DNA of 64,000 nucleotides from Synechococcus sp. 8F6 (lineage in GTDB: Bacteria; Cyanobacteriota; Cyanobacteriia; PCC-6307; Cyanobiaceae): contig NZ_NQKZ01000001.1 of the NCBI RefSeq assembly GCF_002252665.1, positions 1 through 64,000 on the forward strand, in the 5' to 3' direction. The translations under genes were made by a program, and so were the position numbers. Positions 53,453 through 62,511 of the stretch are shown piece after piece. How positions within the stretch are numbered: position 1 is the first letter of the stretch; each line of letters starts with the position of its first letter. Below the pieces are notes generated by a model. It was not told the origin of the DNA. It saw only the letters and a list, made by a program, of their open reading frames with translations, and ran no database searches.

Positions 53453-55000
53453 TCACGCTGGCATTGGCCGGCGGCGGGCGCCGAAGCGCTCCACCAGCAA
53501 CTGCTCCAGCACATCCGGCAGGTCGCTGAGCGGCACGCCCTTGTCGTGCAGCTCGGCCAGCTTCGGCTCGGCATCCATCGAGCCGCCCAGAAAAATCTTG
53601 GCGGCCTCCACCATCTCGCCGTCCTTGCGGGCCTTGGCACCCATCAGACCGATCTGGCCCATGTAGGGCTGGCCGCAGGCGTTGGGGCAGCCGGTCCAGT
53701 GCATGCGCACCGCATGGGGCAGCTCGACGCGCTGCTCCAGCTCCTCCAGCACCGCCTGGGCCGCGCCCTTGGTGGGGATCAGAGCGAAGCTGCAGTAGGC
53801 GTTGCCGGTGCAGCTCACCGCCTCGGCCTGCAGGGGCGAGGGATCGGGGCGGAAGCGCTGCAGCAGCGGTTCGGCCAGCAGGGCCTCGAGACGCTCGGCC
53901 GGCACATTCACAATCAGGGCGTTCTGGGCCTCGGTGAGCCGCAGCTCGCCGCTGCCATAGATGCGGGCCAGCCGGGCCAGCTCCACCATCCCCTCGGCAT
54001 CCAGGCGCCCCATCGGCACATGCAGCCCCGCCCAGTGCAGGCCCTGCTGCTTTTGAGATTGCACACCCAGGCCATCGCGGGGCGCCCGGGTCACCAGATG
54101 GCTGCCGTCGTGGGCGGCAGCGGTGGCGGGATCGCCGCCTAACTCCGCCCAGGTGCTGAGCACCGCCTGGCGATAGCTCTCCACACCCAGCTGGTCGATC
54201 AGATACATCAACCGGCTCTTGTTGCGCTGCTGGCGATTGCCGGAGCGCTCGTAGTGGCGCAGCACCGCCAGGGTGAAGCCGGGTAGCTGCTCGGCCGGCA
54301 GCCACAGCCCCAGCGGGATCGCCAGTTCGTTGCGCTGGGCCGAGAAGAAACCGCCCACCATCACCGTGAAGCCCAGCGCGCCGTTGTGGTGGGCCGGCAG
54401 GAAGGCCAGGTCGTTGTGGAGCAGAAAGCTGTCGGGGGCGCCGCCGACGGCCACGTTGAACTTGCGGGGCAGGTTGCGCGGGCCGGCCGGACCCAGCAGC
54501 GCCGCCTGGATGGCGTCCACCAGGGGCCGGGTGTCGACGATTTCCTCAGGATCGATGCCGGCCAGGGGATTGCCGGTGACGTTGCGCGGGTTGTCGTGGC
54601 CCGACTGGCGGCTGGTCAGTCCCACCCCCTCCAGCGCCGCCATCAAGGGCGCCATGTCTTCGAGCAGCAAGCCCCGCAGCTGGATGTTCTGGCGGGTGGT
54701 GAGGTCGGCACTGCCGTGCTCGCCGCAGCGGTCGATCACATCGGCCAGCACCGCCAGCTGCTCGGCGCTGATCACGCCATTGGGCAGGCGCAGCCGCACC
54801 ATAAAGCGCCCAGGGGTCACCGGCCGGAAGAAGATGCCCAGCCACTTCAGCCGGATCGTGAGGGTGGCCTCGTCCAGGGCTTCCCAGCCCTGGCGGCCCA
54901 GCTCCTCCAATCGGGGCGCCAACTCGAGGCCGCAGAGATCGGCTTTGGCCTGCTCCACCTTGCTGAGCACAGGCGGGGAAGAAACAGAAACGCTGGTCAT
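53453..55000 (-). CDS. nirA: Ferredoxin-nitrite reductase
   Basis: A 515-residue siroheme/4Fe-4S enzyme reducing nitrite to ammonium. Cluster cysteines: CTGNAYC and CPNAC in the C-terminal half (C-x5-C and C-x3-C); siroheme contacts include HGSADLTTRQNIQLRGL. The start at 55000 gives MTSVSVSSPP. No redox extension is present, as expected for ferredoxin-dependent NirA. A hairpin (55034-55065) lies in the leader; no GTA-N8-TAC was found there. Confidence 0.95.
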   Translation of the reverse strand: MTSVSVSSPPVLSKVEQAKADLCGLELAPRLEELGRQGWEALDEATLTIRLKWLGIFFRPVTPGRFMVRLRLPNGVISAEQLAVLADVIDRCGEHGSADLTTRQNIQLRGLLLEDMAPLMAALEGVGLTSRQSGHDNPRNVTGNPLAGIDPEEIVDTRPLVDAIQAALLGPAGPRNLPRKFNVAVGGAPDSFLLHNDLAFLPAHHNGALGFTVMVGGFFSAQRNELAIPLGLWLPAEQLPGFTLAVLRHYERSGNRQQRNKSRLMYLIDQLGVESYRQAVLSTWAELGGDPATAAAHDGSHLVTRAPRDGLGVQSQKQQGLHWAGLHVPMGRLDAEGMVELARLARIYGSGELRLTEAQNALIVNVPAERLEALLAEPLLQRFRPDPSPLQAEAVSCTGNAYCSFALIPTKGAAQAVLEELEQRVELPHAVRMHWTGCPNACGQPYMGQIGLMGAKARKDGEMVEAAKIFLGGSMDAEPKLAELHDKGVPLSDLPDVLEQLLVERFGARRRPMPA

Positions 55001-55033
55001 TGGCGGCAGCGGGGGCGCAAAGGAACGTCGGAC

Positions 55034-55065
55034 GTCCCAAGCAGGCCGGGAAGGGCCTGTGGGAC
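55034..55065. repeat. Hairpin in the nirA / phosphoribosyltransferase intergenic region
   Basis: GTCCCA (55034-55039) and CAGGCC (55042-55047) pair with GGCCTG (55054-55059) and TGGGAC (55060-55065), leaving a 2-base bulge and the loop GGGAAG. It lies 34 bp before nirA and 59 bp before the divergent gene. It is not followed by a T-run and is probably an RNA leader structure or protein site. Confidence 0.6.
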
Positions 55066-55123
55066 CCGAGCAAGCGCCGATGAGAGCTACGCCGTCGGGA
55101 ACAAAAACAGGGAAGTGGCACCC

Positions 55124-56290
55124 ATGGCGGCGGCGCAGACTTCCGTGCTGGATGATTTCCTTGCTGAAAATCAACGAGATTGTGCGCTGAGGCGCCCGCT
55201 GTCCGTGTCGCAACCGCTACCGAACATCAGCAGCCGCCGAGACCAACAGCTGCAGGCCCTCGGAGGGGCTCGGGCCCAGTTCCGCGAGCTGATCGGCAAG
55301 GTGGGCAGTGGCGAACACACCAGCACCGGACTCAGCCGGGACGAGGCCCGCATCGCCACAGACCTGATGCTCCAAGGCAAGGTGAGCGAAGCCCAGCTGG
55401 GTGCCTTTCTGATCGCCCACCGCATCCGCAGGCCGCTGCCCATTGAGCTGGCGGGCATGCTCGATAGCTACAGACAGAACGGCCCGGTGCTGGAAACCCC
55501 AGGCAAGCGGGCGCTCAGTTTCGGGGTGCCCTACGACGGCCGCAGCCGCACCGCACCGCTGCTGCCGCTGCTGGCGCTGCTGCTGGCCAGCAGCGGGGTG
55601 CCGGTGGTGCTGCATGGCGGTGATCCGATGCCGGTGAAATACGGCGTCACCCTGGCGGAACTGTTTGCAGCGCTCGGCATCACCTGGCGCGGGCTCACAC
55701 TCACTGCTGTGCAGGAGAGGTTGGATCTGCACAACCTGGCGCTCACCCACCAGCCCGACCACTTCCCGGCGGCCGAACGGCTGGTGCCGGCCCGCGATGA
55801 AATCGGCAAGCGTCCGCCGGTGGCCAGCCTGGAACTGCTGTGGACGCCCCACCGGGGCCAGCATCTGCTGGTGAGCGGCTTTGTGCATCCGCCCACCGAG
55901 AAGCGGGCCTGGGAAGCACTCGGCGCCGCAGACGAAACCGATGTGCTCACGGTGAAGGGGCTTGAGGGCTCCACCGACCTCCCCTCCAGCCGCGCCGGCA
56001 TCACCGCCCGGCTGCGCCAGGGAAGCATGGAGAGGCTGTTGCTGCACCCGCGCGACCACGGCCTCCATGGCGACGACGTGGCCTGGGAAAGCCTGGCAAC
56101 CTGGCAAGCGCAAGCGCTGGCTGCACTTAAAGGTAAGGGGCCCCTGGCCTGGCCACTGCTCTGGAATCTAGGCGCCTACCTCTGGCTCAGCGATCAGATC
56201 GACAGCCTGCCCGCAGCCCTCGAGCAGGCCCGCGCCCTGCTGGCAGCCCGCAGTGGCGAGCGCCTCCGGCAGACATTGGCCAATCGGTAG
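55124..56290 (+). CDS. Anthranilate phosphoribosyltransferase-family protein (TrpD2-like)
   Basis: A 388-residue member of the TrpD/nucleoside phosphorylase fold III superfamily. The helical N-terminal domain shows GLSRDEARIATDLMLQGKVS and LGAFLIAHRIRRP; the PRPP loop region is altered (LHGGDPMPVKYGV). Copies next to nirA are common in cyanobacteria, so a role tied to nitrate assimilation or a nucleic-acid-binding YbiB-like function is likelier than tryptophan synthesis. Divergent from nirA. Confidence 0.8.
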   Translation: MAAAQTSVLDDFLAENQRDCALRRPLSVSQPLPNISSRRDQQLQALGGARAQFRELIGKVGSGEHTSTGLSRDEARIATDLMLQGKVSEAQLGAFLIAHRIRRPLPIELAGMLDSYRQNGPVLETPGKRALSFGVPYDGRSRTAPLLPLLALLLASSGVPVVLHGGDPMPVKYGVTLAELFAALGITWRGLTLTAVQERLDLHNLALTHQPDHFPAAERLVPARDEIGKRPPVASLELLWTPHRGQHLLVSGFVHPPTEKRAWEALGAADETDVLTVKGLEGSTDLPSSRAGITARLRQGSMERLLLHPRDHGLHGDDVAWESLATWQAQALAALKGKGPLAWPLLWNLGAYLWLSDQIDSLPAALEQARALLAARSGERLRQTLANR

Positions 56291-56300
56291 CAACCGCCAC
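56287..56300 (+). promoter_or_regulatory. Candidate NtcA box before nrtA
   Basis: GTAGCAACCGCCAC fits GTA-N8-TAC with one mismatch and matches the urtA box at 12 of 14 positions. It overlaps the stop codon of the preceding gene and lies 153 bp before the nrtA ATG. The -10 that should follow (near 56323) is weak. The 5' leader also holds hairpins at 56335-56358 and 56401-56427. Confidence 0.5.
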
Positions 56301-56452
56301 TCTCCCCTGGCGGGCCGGCGTGGTGTCTTAGTTGGGTCGGTCAGCTCATGCGCCGACCTGATCTTTTGGCCGGTTCGGTGCGCTTTGTTGTGGAGCCCGA
56401 CCGGAGTGCAGTTCGCCATCACTCCGGCAGCATCCACGCCGCTCCGCAACAC

Positions 56453-57769
56453 ATGTCCAATTTTTCGCGCCGCAAGTTTCTGCTCACTGCCGCTGGCTCG
56501 GCGGCCGGTGCCCTCTGGCTCGCCGCCTGTGGCGGCCCTGGCAAGAAACCTGAAATTCAAGCCACCAGCTCGGCCAGCGGCGTTGACGCTCCCGAAGTCC
56601 CAGGCGCCACCCTGGGCTTCATCGCCCTCACCGATGCCTCCCCGCTGATCATTGCCTCCGAGAAGGGTTTCTTTGCCAAACACGGCATGCCCGAAGTGAA
56701 GGTGGTGAAGCAAACCTCCTGGGCTGGCACCCGCGACAACCTGGAACTTGGCAGTGAACGGGGCGGCATTGACGGCGCTCACATCCTCACACCGATGCCC
56801 TACCTGCTCACCACAGGTTCCATCACCAAGAGCCAGAAGCCGTTGCCGATGTATATCTTGGCTCGGCTCAATGTGAATGGCCAAGGCCTCTCACTCTCCA
56901 ATGAATTCCTGGCCGAGAAGGTCACCATCAAAGACCCGAAGATCAAACAAATTGCCGAGAGGAAAAAAGCCAGCGGCAAACTGCTGAAAGCCGCCATGAC
57001 TTTCCCAGGTGGAACGCACGATCTATGGATGCGTTACTGGCTGGCAGCCAATGGCGTGAATCCGGCCACCGAAGCCGACCTGGTGGTGGTCCCACCAGCC
57101 CAGATGGTGGCCAACATGCAAACCGGCACCATGGACACGTTCTGCGTGGGCGAGCCCTGGAACCAGCGCACCGTAAATCAGAAGCTTGGCTATACAGGAG
57201 CCATCACCGGCGAACTCTGGAAAGACCATCCTGAAAAGGCCTTCTCGATGCGCTCCGATTGGGTGGACAAAAACCCCAAGGCGGCAAAGGCCTTGCTGAT
57301 GGCCGTCCAGGAGGCCCAGATCTGGTGCGAGGACCCTGCCAATCTCGATGAACTCTGCGAGATCACCTCGAGAGACCGCTACTTCAGGTGCAGCGTGGAA
57401 GACATCAAGCCCCGACTGGCCGGCAGCTTCGACTACGGAGACGGGCGCAAGGTGGCGAACACTCCGCTGAAAATGCACTTCTGGAGTGACCAAAACTCTC
57501 ACTCCTTCCCCTACAAGAGCCACGATCTTTGGTTCCTCACCGAGGACATCCGCTGGGGCTATCTGCCCGCAAACACCGACACCAAGGCCTTGATCGACCG
57601 TGTGAACCGCTCCGATCTGTGGCGTGAGGCCGCCACCGCCATCGGTCAGGCGCAGGCCATCCCCGCCAGCGATTCCCGCGGCAAGGAAACGTTCTTCGAC
57701 GGCGTGGTGTTCGATCCGGCAGACCCCAAGGGCTATCTGGCCAGCCTCACCTTCAAAACCTTGAAGTAG
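56453..57769 (+). CDS. nrtA: Nitrate/nitrite-binding lipoprotein NrtA
   Basis: A 438-residue substrate-binding protein with a twin-arginine-like start (FSRRKFLLTAAG) and lipobox LAAC with Cys26. The core shows GFIALTDASPLIIASEKGFF, QTSWAGTRDNLELG and FCVGEPWNQRTVNQKLGY, as in NrtA/CmpA. CmpA (bicarbonate) is a close relative, but the nrtBCD and narB neighbours fix nitrate as the probable substrate. Confidence 0.93.
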   Translation: MSNFSRRKFLLTAAGSAAGALWLAACGGPGKKPEIQATSSASGVDAPEVPGATLGFIALTDASPLIIASEKGFFAKHGMPEVKVVKQTSWAGTRDNLELGSERGGIDGAHILTPMPYLLTTGSITKSQKPLPMYILARLNVNGQGLSLSNEFLAEKVTIKDPKIKQIAERKKASGKLLKAAMTFPGGTHDLWMRYWLAANGVNPATEADLVVVPPAQMVANMQTGTMDTFCVGEPWNQRTVNQKLGYTGAITGELWKDHPEKAFSMRSDWVDKNPKAAKALLMAVQEAQIWCEDPANLDELCEITSRDRYFRCSVEDIKPRLAGSFDYGDGRKVANTPLKMHFWSDQNSHSFPYKSHDLWFLTEDIRWGYLPANTDTKALIDRVNRSDLWREAATAIGQAQAIPASDSRGKETFFDGVVFDPADPKGYLASLTFKTLK

Positions 57770-57772
57770 ATC

Positions 57773-57791
57773 GCCGGCGCCCATCGCCGGC
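57773..57791. repeat. Stem-loop between nrtA and nrtB
   Basis: GCCGGCG and CGCCGGC arms of 7 bp around CCCAT, immediately after the nrtA stop. There is no T-run. Such a structure typically stabilises the upstream binding-protein mRNA; it parallels the urtA/urtB hairpin. Confidence 0.6.
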
Positions 57792-57835
57792 CCACCCCAT
57801 CACCCCTTCCAGCTCACGCGTTCCCCTTCCCATTG

Positions 57836-58666
57836 ATGACCACGACGCTCAGCCCAGGACAGCGGCGCAGGCGTTCCGGCCTGCCTGCGCTCAAGCAGGC
57901 CCTGCCCTATCTCCTCTGCATCGGCGCCTTTCTACTGGCCTGGCAGATCCTCTCCGCCTTTCTCGGCCAAGCCCGTCTTCCAGGCCCGATCAACGTGATT
58001 GCGAACACCTGGGATCCCTACATCAGCCAGCCCTTCTTTGATGAGGGCGGCACCAGCAAGGGCCTGGGCTGGCAGATCCTGATCTCCCTACAACGGGTGG
58101 CTGTGGGCTATGGCCTGGCTGCCCTGGTGGGCATCGGCATTGGCGGCTTGCTCGGCCTCAACCGCTTCGCCGGCAAGGGCTTCGATCCGGTGGTGCAGGT
58201 GCTGCGCACGGTGCCGCCATTGGCGTGGTTCCCCATTTCGCTGATGGTGTTTCAGGACGCCAACACCTCGGCCATCTTCGTGATCTTCATCACGGCGATC
58301 TGGCCGATCATCATCAACACCGCTGTGGGCATCCAAGAGATCCCCCAGGACTACACCAACGTGGCCCGGGTGCTGCGCCTGAGCAAGCGGGCCTACATCC
58401 GCAACATCGTGATTCCAGCCACGGTTCCCTACGTGTTCACGGGTCTGCGGATTGCCGTGGGTCTGGCCTGGCTGGCCATCGTGGCCGCCGAGATGCTCAA
58501 GGCCGACGGTGGCATCGGCTATTTCATCTGGGATGCCTACAACGCCGGTGGCGAATCAAGCTCCAGCCAAATCATCCTGGCCATTCTCTACGTGGGGGTG
58601 GTGGGTCTGCTGCTCGACCGACTGGTGGCCTGGGTGGGCCGCAAGGTGAGCAAGGGGGCCAGCTGA
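57836..58666 (+). CDS. nrtB: Nitrate ABC transporter permease NrtB
   Basis: A 276-residue membrane subunit with six helices and the EAA loop NVARVLRLSKRAYIRNIVIP; TVPPLAWFPISLMVFQDANT is typical of the NrtB/SsuC family. It follows nrtA by 66 bp and precedes the first ATPase by 1 bp. Confidence 0.93.
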   Translation: MTTTLSPGQRRRRSGLPALKQALPYLLCIGAFLLAWQILSAFLGQARLPGPINVIANTWDPYISQPFFDEGGTSKGLGWQILISLQRVAVGYGLAALVGIGIGGLLGLNRFAGKGFDPVVQVLRTVPPLAWFPISLMVFQDANTSAIFVIFITAIWPIIINTAVGIQEIPQDYTNVARVLRLSKRAYIRNIVIPATVPYVFTGLRIAVGLAWLAIVAAEMLKADGGIGYFIWDAYNAGGESSSSQIILAILYVGVVGLLLDRLVAWVGRKVSKGAS

Positions 58667-58667
58667 G

Positions 58668-59477
58668 ATGGCCACCGGACTGCTCACGGTTGATGCCGTC
58701 ACCCAGACCTTCAACCTCGATGACGGCGGCCGATACGTGGCCCTGCAGGATGTGAATCTCGACATCCGCGCCGGCGAGTTTGTCACCCTGATCGGCCACT
58801 CCGGCTGCGGCAAGAGCACCCTGCTCAACCTGATGGCTGGCCTCAGCCAGGCCACCGAGGGCGGCATCCTGATGCATGGCCGCCAGGTCGCCGATCCGGG
58901 GCCGGAGCGGATGGTGGTGTTCCAGAACTACTCGCTGCTGCCCTGGCTCACGGTGCGCCAGAACATCGCCCTGGCGGTGGACACCGTGTACCCCAAGCTC
59001 AACCCAGCCGAGCGGCGGGAGATCGTGGAGCGCAACATCCAGCTGGTGAATCTCACCGCTGCAGCTCAGAAATTCCCAGCCGAACTCTCCGGCGGCATGA
59101 AGCAGCGAGTGGCGATCGCCCGGGCCCTGGCGATCCGGCCCACGTTGCTGCTGCTGGATGAACCGTTCGGCGCCCTCGATGCCCTCACCCGCGGCAACCT
59201 GCAGCAGCAGCTGATGCAGATCTGCCAGGAGTCGAAGCTCACCGCCGTGATGGTGACCCACGACGTGGATGAAGCCCTGCTGCTCTCCGACCGGGTGGTG
59301 TGTCTGCGCAACGGCCCGGCCGCCGGTATCGGCCGGATCGTGGACGTGCCGCTGCCACGCCCCCGCGACCGGCTGGCGGTGATGAACCATCCCGATTACT
59401 ACCACCTGCGCGCCGAGCTGATCCATTTCCTGCAGGAGCAGCGCCGTCTCAAACAACAAGCCGCCGCCCCCAGATGA
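58668..59477 (+). CDS. nrtC: Nitrate ABC transporter ATPase, short NrtC-position subunit
   Basis: A 269-residue ATPase: Walker A GHSGCGKSTLLN, signature LSGGMKQRVAIARALA, Walker B LLLLDEPFGALDALT. In Synechococcus elongatus NrtC is about 660 residues because a C-terminal NrtA-like regulatory domain is fused to the ATPase; here that domain is absent. It sits in the nrtC place and overlaps the next ATPase by 4 bp. Confidence 0.88.
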   Translation: MATGLLTVDAVTQTFNLDDGGRYVALQDVNLDIRAGEFVTLIGHSGCGKSTLLNLMAGLSQATEGGILMHGRQVADPGPERMVVFQNYSLLPWLTVRQNIALAVDTVYPKLNPAERREIVERNIQLVNLTAAAQKFPAELSGGMKQRVAIARALAIRPTLLLLDEPFGALDALTRGNLQQQLMQICQESKLTAVMVTHDVDEALLLSDRVVCLRNGPAAGIGRIVDVPLPRPRDRLAVMNHPDYYHLRAELIHFLQEQRRLKQQAAAPR

Positions 59478-60307
59478 CCACCACCACCGCTGCCAGCAAA
59501 GCCAGCTCCGCCGCCACCAGCCAAGCATTTCTGGAATTCCGGGATGTGGGCCAGGTGTTCCACACCCGCCGCGGCCCCTTCGAGGCCCTGCGTGACATCA
59601 ACCTGCAGGTGCGCCAGGGGGAATTCCTCTGCGTGATCGGCCATTCCGGCTGCGGCAAGAGCACCCTGCTGAACATGGTGTCGGGCTTCCTGCAGCCCAG
59701 CAGCGGGGCCGTGACCCTGGATGGCATCCCGATCGAGCGGCCCGGCCCCGATCGGATGGTGGTGTTCCAGAACTATTCCCTGCTGCCCTGGCTCACCGTG
59801 TGGCAGAACGTGGAGATGGCCGTGAAGGCCGCTCGCCCGGAGCTGGATGCCCCCAGCCGGCGCGAGGTGGTGAGCCATCACCTGGAGATGGTGGGACTGA
59901 TGGAGGCCAGCAGCAAGCGACCAAGCCAGCTTTCCGGCGGCATGCGCCAACGGGTGGCGATCGCCCGAGCCCTGGCCGTGACCCCGGCGGTGCTGGTGCT
60001 GGATGAACCCTTCGGGGCGCTGGATGCGATCACCAAAGAAGAGCTGCAGGAAGAGCTGCTGGCGATCTGGCGCGAGCAGAAGCCCACGGTGCTGATGATC
60101 ACCCACGACATCGATGAGGCGCTGTTCCTTGCTGATCGCATCGTGATGATGACCAACGGGCCCTCAGCCACCATCGGCGAGATCCTGGAAGTGCCCTTCG
60201 AGCGGCCCAGGAGCTACGAAGCGATCCAGGACGATCCCCGCTACGGCCAGCTGCGCAACCACGCCCTCGACTTCCTCTACCGCCGCTTCGCCCACGAGTT
60301 GGACTGA
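59474..60307 (+). CDS. nrtD: Nitrate ABC transporter ATPase NrtD
   Basis: A 277-residue ATPase: GHSGCGKSTLLNMVSGF, LSGGMRQRVAIARALA and VLVLDEPFGALDAIT. The start at 59474 overlaps the previous stop and removes a long spurious extension. With the other ATPase it should form the heterodimer that drives NrtB. It ends 30 bp before the convergent narB. Confidence 0.92.
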   Translation: MTTTTAASKASSAATSQAFLEFRDVGQVFHTRRGPFEALRDINLQVRQGEFLCVIGHSGCGKSTLLNMVSGFLQPSSGAVTLDGIPIERPGPDRMVVFQNYSLLPWLTVWQNVEMAVKAARPELDAPSRREVVSHHLEMVGLMEASSKRPSQLSGGMRQRVAIARALAVTPAVLVLDEPFGALDAITKEELQEELLAIWREQKPTVLMITHDIDEALFLADRIVMMTNGPSATIGEILEVPFERPRSYEAIQDDPRYGQLRNHALDFLYRRFAHELD

Positions 60308-60337
60308 GGCAGCGATCACTGGGGACAAGATCGAAAT

Positions 60338-62482
60338 TCAGGCGGGGGCCAGCGCCACCGCTGCCCCCTTCAGTTCGGGCTGCTTGGAGATCGGGCAGCC
60401 CAACTCGTGCATCAACCGATTGGCCTCGCAGGCCAGCTCCCCCTGGGAGGCGCCCCAGTGCATGGGCAGGAACACCGTGCCCGGGCGGATGCGTGCACTG
60501 AGCTGCACCTTCACCAGCAGGGCGCCGCGGCGGGAGCGCACCTGCGCCATCCCCCCCTCCTCCAGCCCGGCCTGGGTTGCATCGTGGGGGTGCACCTCCA
60601 GCAGTGGTTCGGGGTGGGCCTTGGCCACCCGCGCCACATGGGCGGTGCGGGTCATGGTGTGCCAGTGGCCCAGCAACCGGCCCACGGTGAGCACCAAGGG
60701 ATAGGCGGCATCGGGGGGTTCGGCCAAACCCAGCGGTGGATCGGCCCAGAGGCGCGCCCGGCCAGAGGGGGTGGGAAAGCGACGGCCATCGCAGCCGGTT
60801 TCGGTGTAAAGCCGCTCCTGGCCACCGCCCGGCTCCGTGCCGCCAGGAAACGGCCATTGCTGGGGGCCGTGGTCGGCCAGGAGCTGGTGGCTGAGGCCAC
60901 TGCTGTCGCACAGTCGGCCGGCGGTGAGCGCCACGAATTCGGCATACACCTCGGCCGCCGTGCCGTAGTTGAACTGCTCCACAAAACCGAGCCGCCGGCC
61001 CAGCTCGGCAAAGATCGCCCAGTCGGGGCGAGCCTCACCCGGGGGCTCGCGAAAGGCGCGGCAGAGGGTGACGCGGCGCTCGGAATTCACCATCACCCCC
61101 TCCTTTTCGCTCCACTGGGCAGCCGGCAACACCAGGTGGGCCACCGCCTCGGTTTCGGTGCCGGCGTAGGCCTCGCTGAGCACCACCAGCGGGCAGCTGG
61201 CCACCGCCGCCCGCACCCGATCGAGGCTGGGCAGGCTCACCAGCGGGTTGGTGGCCGCCACCCACCAGAGGTCGAGCTCGCCCCGCTCCATCGCCTCGAT
61301 CTGCTGCCACACCGCCAGGCCGGGCTCGGGCACGATCGATCCGGGCGCGACACCCCAATGGCGCTCCACCTCAGCGCGGTGCTCCGGATCGCTCACAGTG
61401 CGGTAACCGGGCAGCAGCTGGGCCAGGCCACCCACCTCGCGGCCGCCCATGGCGTTGGGTTGGCCGGTGAGCGAGAAGGGTCCAGCGCCGGGCCGGCCGA
61501 TCTGGCCGCTCACCAGGTGCAGATTGCAGATCGCCGCCACGGTGGCGGTGCCCTCGCGGCTCTGGTTCACCCCCATCGACCACAAACTCAGCGCGGCTGC
61601 GGCCTCACACCACCAATCGGCCAGCTGGCGCAGATCCGCTTCGGCGATGCCGCACACCGCCGCCGCCCGGGCCGGCTCCCAGGCCCGCCAGAGCGTCTCC
61701 AGCTCGGTGAAGCCCTCGGTGTGGACCGCCACGAAGGCCTGGTCCACGCCACCCCGCTGCAGCAGCAGGTGGCCCAGCCCGCAGAGCAGGGCCAGGTCGG
61801 TGCCCGGGGCGATCGCCAGGTGCAGATCGGCGGCGTCGCTGGTGGCGGTGGCGCGCGGATCCACCACCACCAGCCGCGGCCCGGCCCCCTTGCGCCGGCG
61901 CTTGAGCAGCCGCTGGAACAACACCGGATGGCACTCGGCCGTGTTGGTGCCGATCAGCAGCACCAGGTCGGCCAGGTCGAGGTCGTCGTAGCAGCAAGGC
62001 GGACCATCGGAGCCGAGGCTGCGGGCGTAGCCCGCCACCGCCGAACTCATGCACAGCCGCGAGTTGGCATCGAAGTTGTTGCTGCCCAGGGCACCCTTGA
62101 GCAGCTTGTTGGCCGCGTAGTAGTCCTCGCAGAGAAACTGGCCGGAGCCGTAGATCGCCAGCGCCTGGGGCCCCTTGCTGGCCAGGGTGGCCTGGATGCG
62201 CTCCACCAGCAGGCTGAAGGCCCGCTCCCAGCTGATCGCCTCGAAGGGCTGGTCGGTGCGGGCGCGCCAGAGGGGCGTGGTGAGCCGGTTGTGGTGCAGG
62301 GTTTCGCCAACGGTGGCGCCCTTCACGCACACCTGGCCCAGGGACGAGGGGTGGTGGCGGTCGCCGCGGGCGGTGCAACTGCCGCCGGGTTCGGCTGGCG
62401 CTTTGAGCTCCAGGCCGCAGCCCACGCCGCAGTAGGGGCACTGGGCCCGGGCGACTGGGCTGGCGGAGGAGTCAGTTGCCAT
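60338..62482 (-). CDS. narB: Assimilatory nitrate reductase NarB
   Basis: A 714-residue molybdopterin oxidoreductase reducing nitrate with ferredoxin. The 4Fe-4S ligands are C15, C18, C22 and C52 (CPYCGVGC, QVCVKG). The Mo-ligand region is NSRLCMSSAVAGY, and the C-terminal molybdopterin domain is complete. Its start lies only 29 bp from the divergent narM gene, so its promoter must overlap narM. Confidence 0.96.
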   Translation of the reverse strand: MATDSSASPVARAQCPYCGVGCGLELKAPAEPGGSCTARGDRHHPSSLGQVCVKGATVGETLHHNRLTTPLWRARTDQPFEAISWERAFSLLVERIQATLASKGPQALAIYGSGQFLCEDYYAANKLLKGALGSNNFDANSRLCMSSAVAGYARSLGSDGPPCCYDDLDLADLVLLIGTNTAECHPVLFQRLLKRRRKGAGPRLVVVDPRATATSDAADLHLAIAPGTDLALLCGLGHLLLQRGGVDQAFVAVHTEGFTELETLWRAWEPARAAAVCGIAEADLRQLADWWCEAAAALSLWSMGVNQSREGTATVAAICNLHLVSGQIGRPGAGPFSLTGQPNAMGGREVGGLAQLLPGYRTVSDPEHRAEVERHWGVAPGSIVPEPGLAVWQQIEAMERGELDLWWVAATNPLVSLPSLDRVRAAVASCPLVVLSEAYAGTETEAVAHLVLPAAQWSEKEGVMVNSERRVTLCRAFREPPGEARPDWAIFAELGRRLGFVEQFNYGTAAEVYAEFVALTAGRLCDSSGLSHQLLADHGPQQWPFPGGTEPGGGQERLYTETGCDGRRFPTPSGRARLWADPPLGLAEPPDAAYPLVLTVGRLLGHWHTMTRTAHVARVAKAHPEPLLEVHPHDATQAGLEEGGMAQVRSRRGALLVKVQLSARIRPGTVFLPMHWGASQGELACEANRLMHELGCPISKQPELKGAAVALAPA

Positions 62483-62511
62483 GGGGCCATTGGACCAAGG
62501 CGGAGCGTCCG

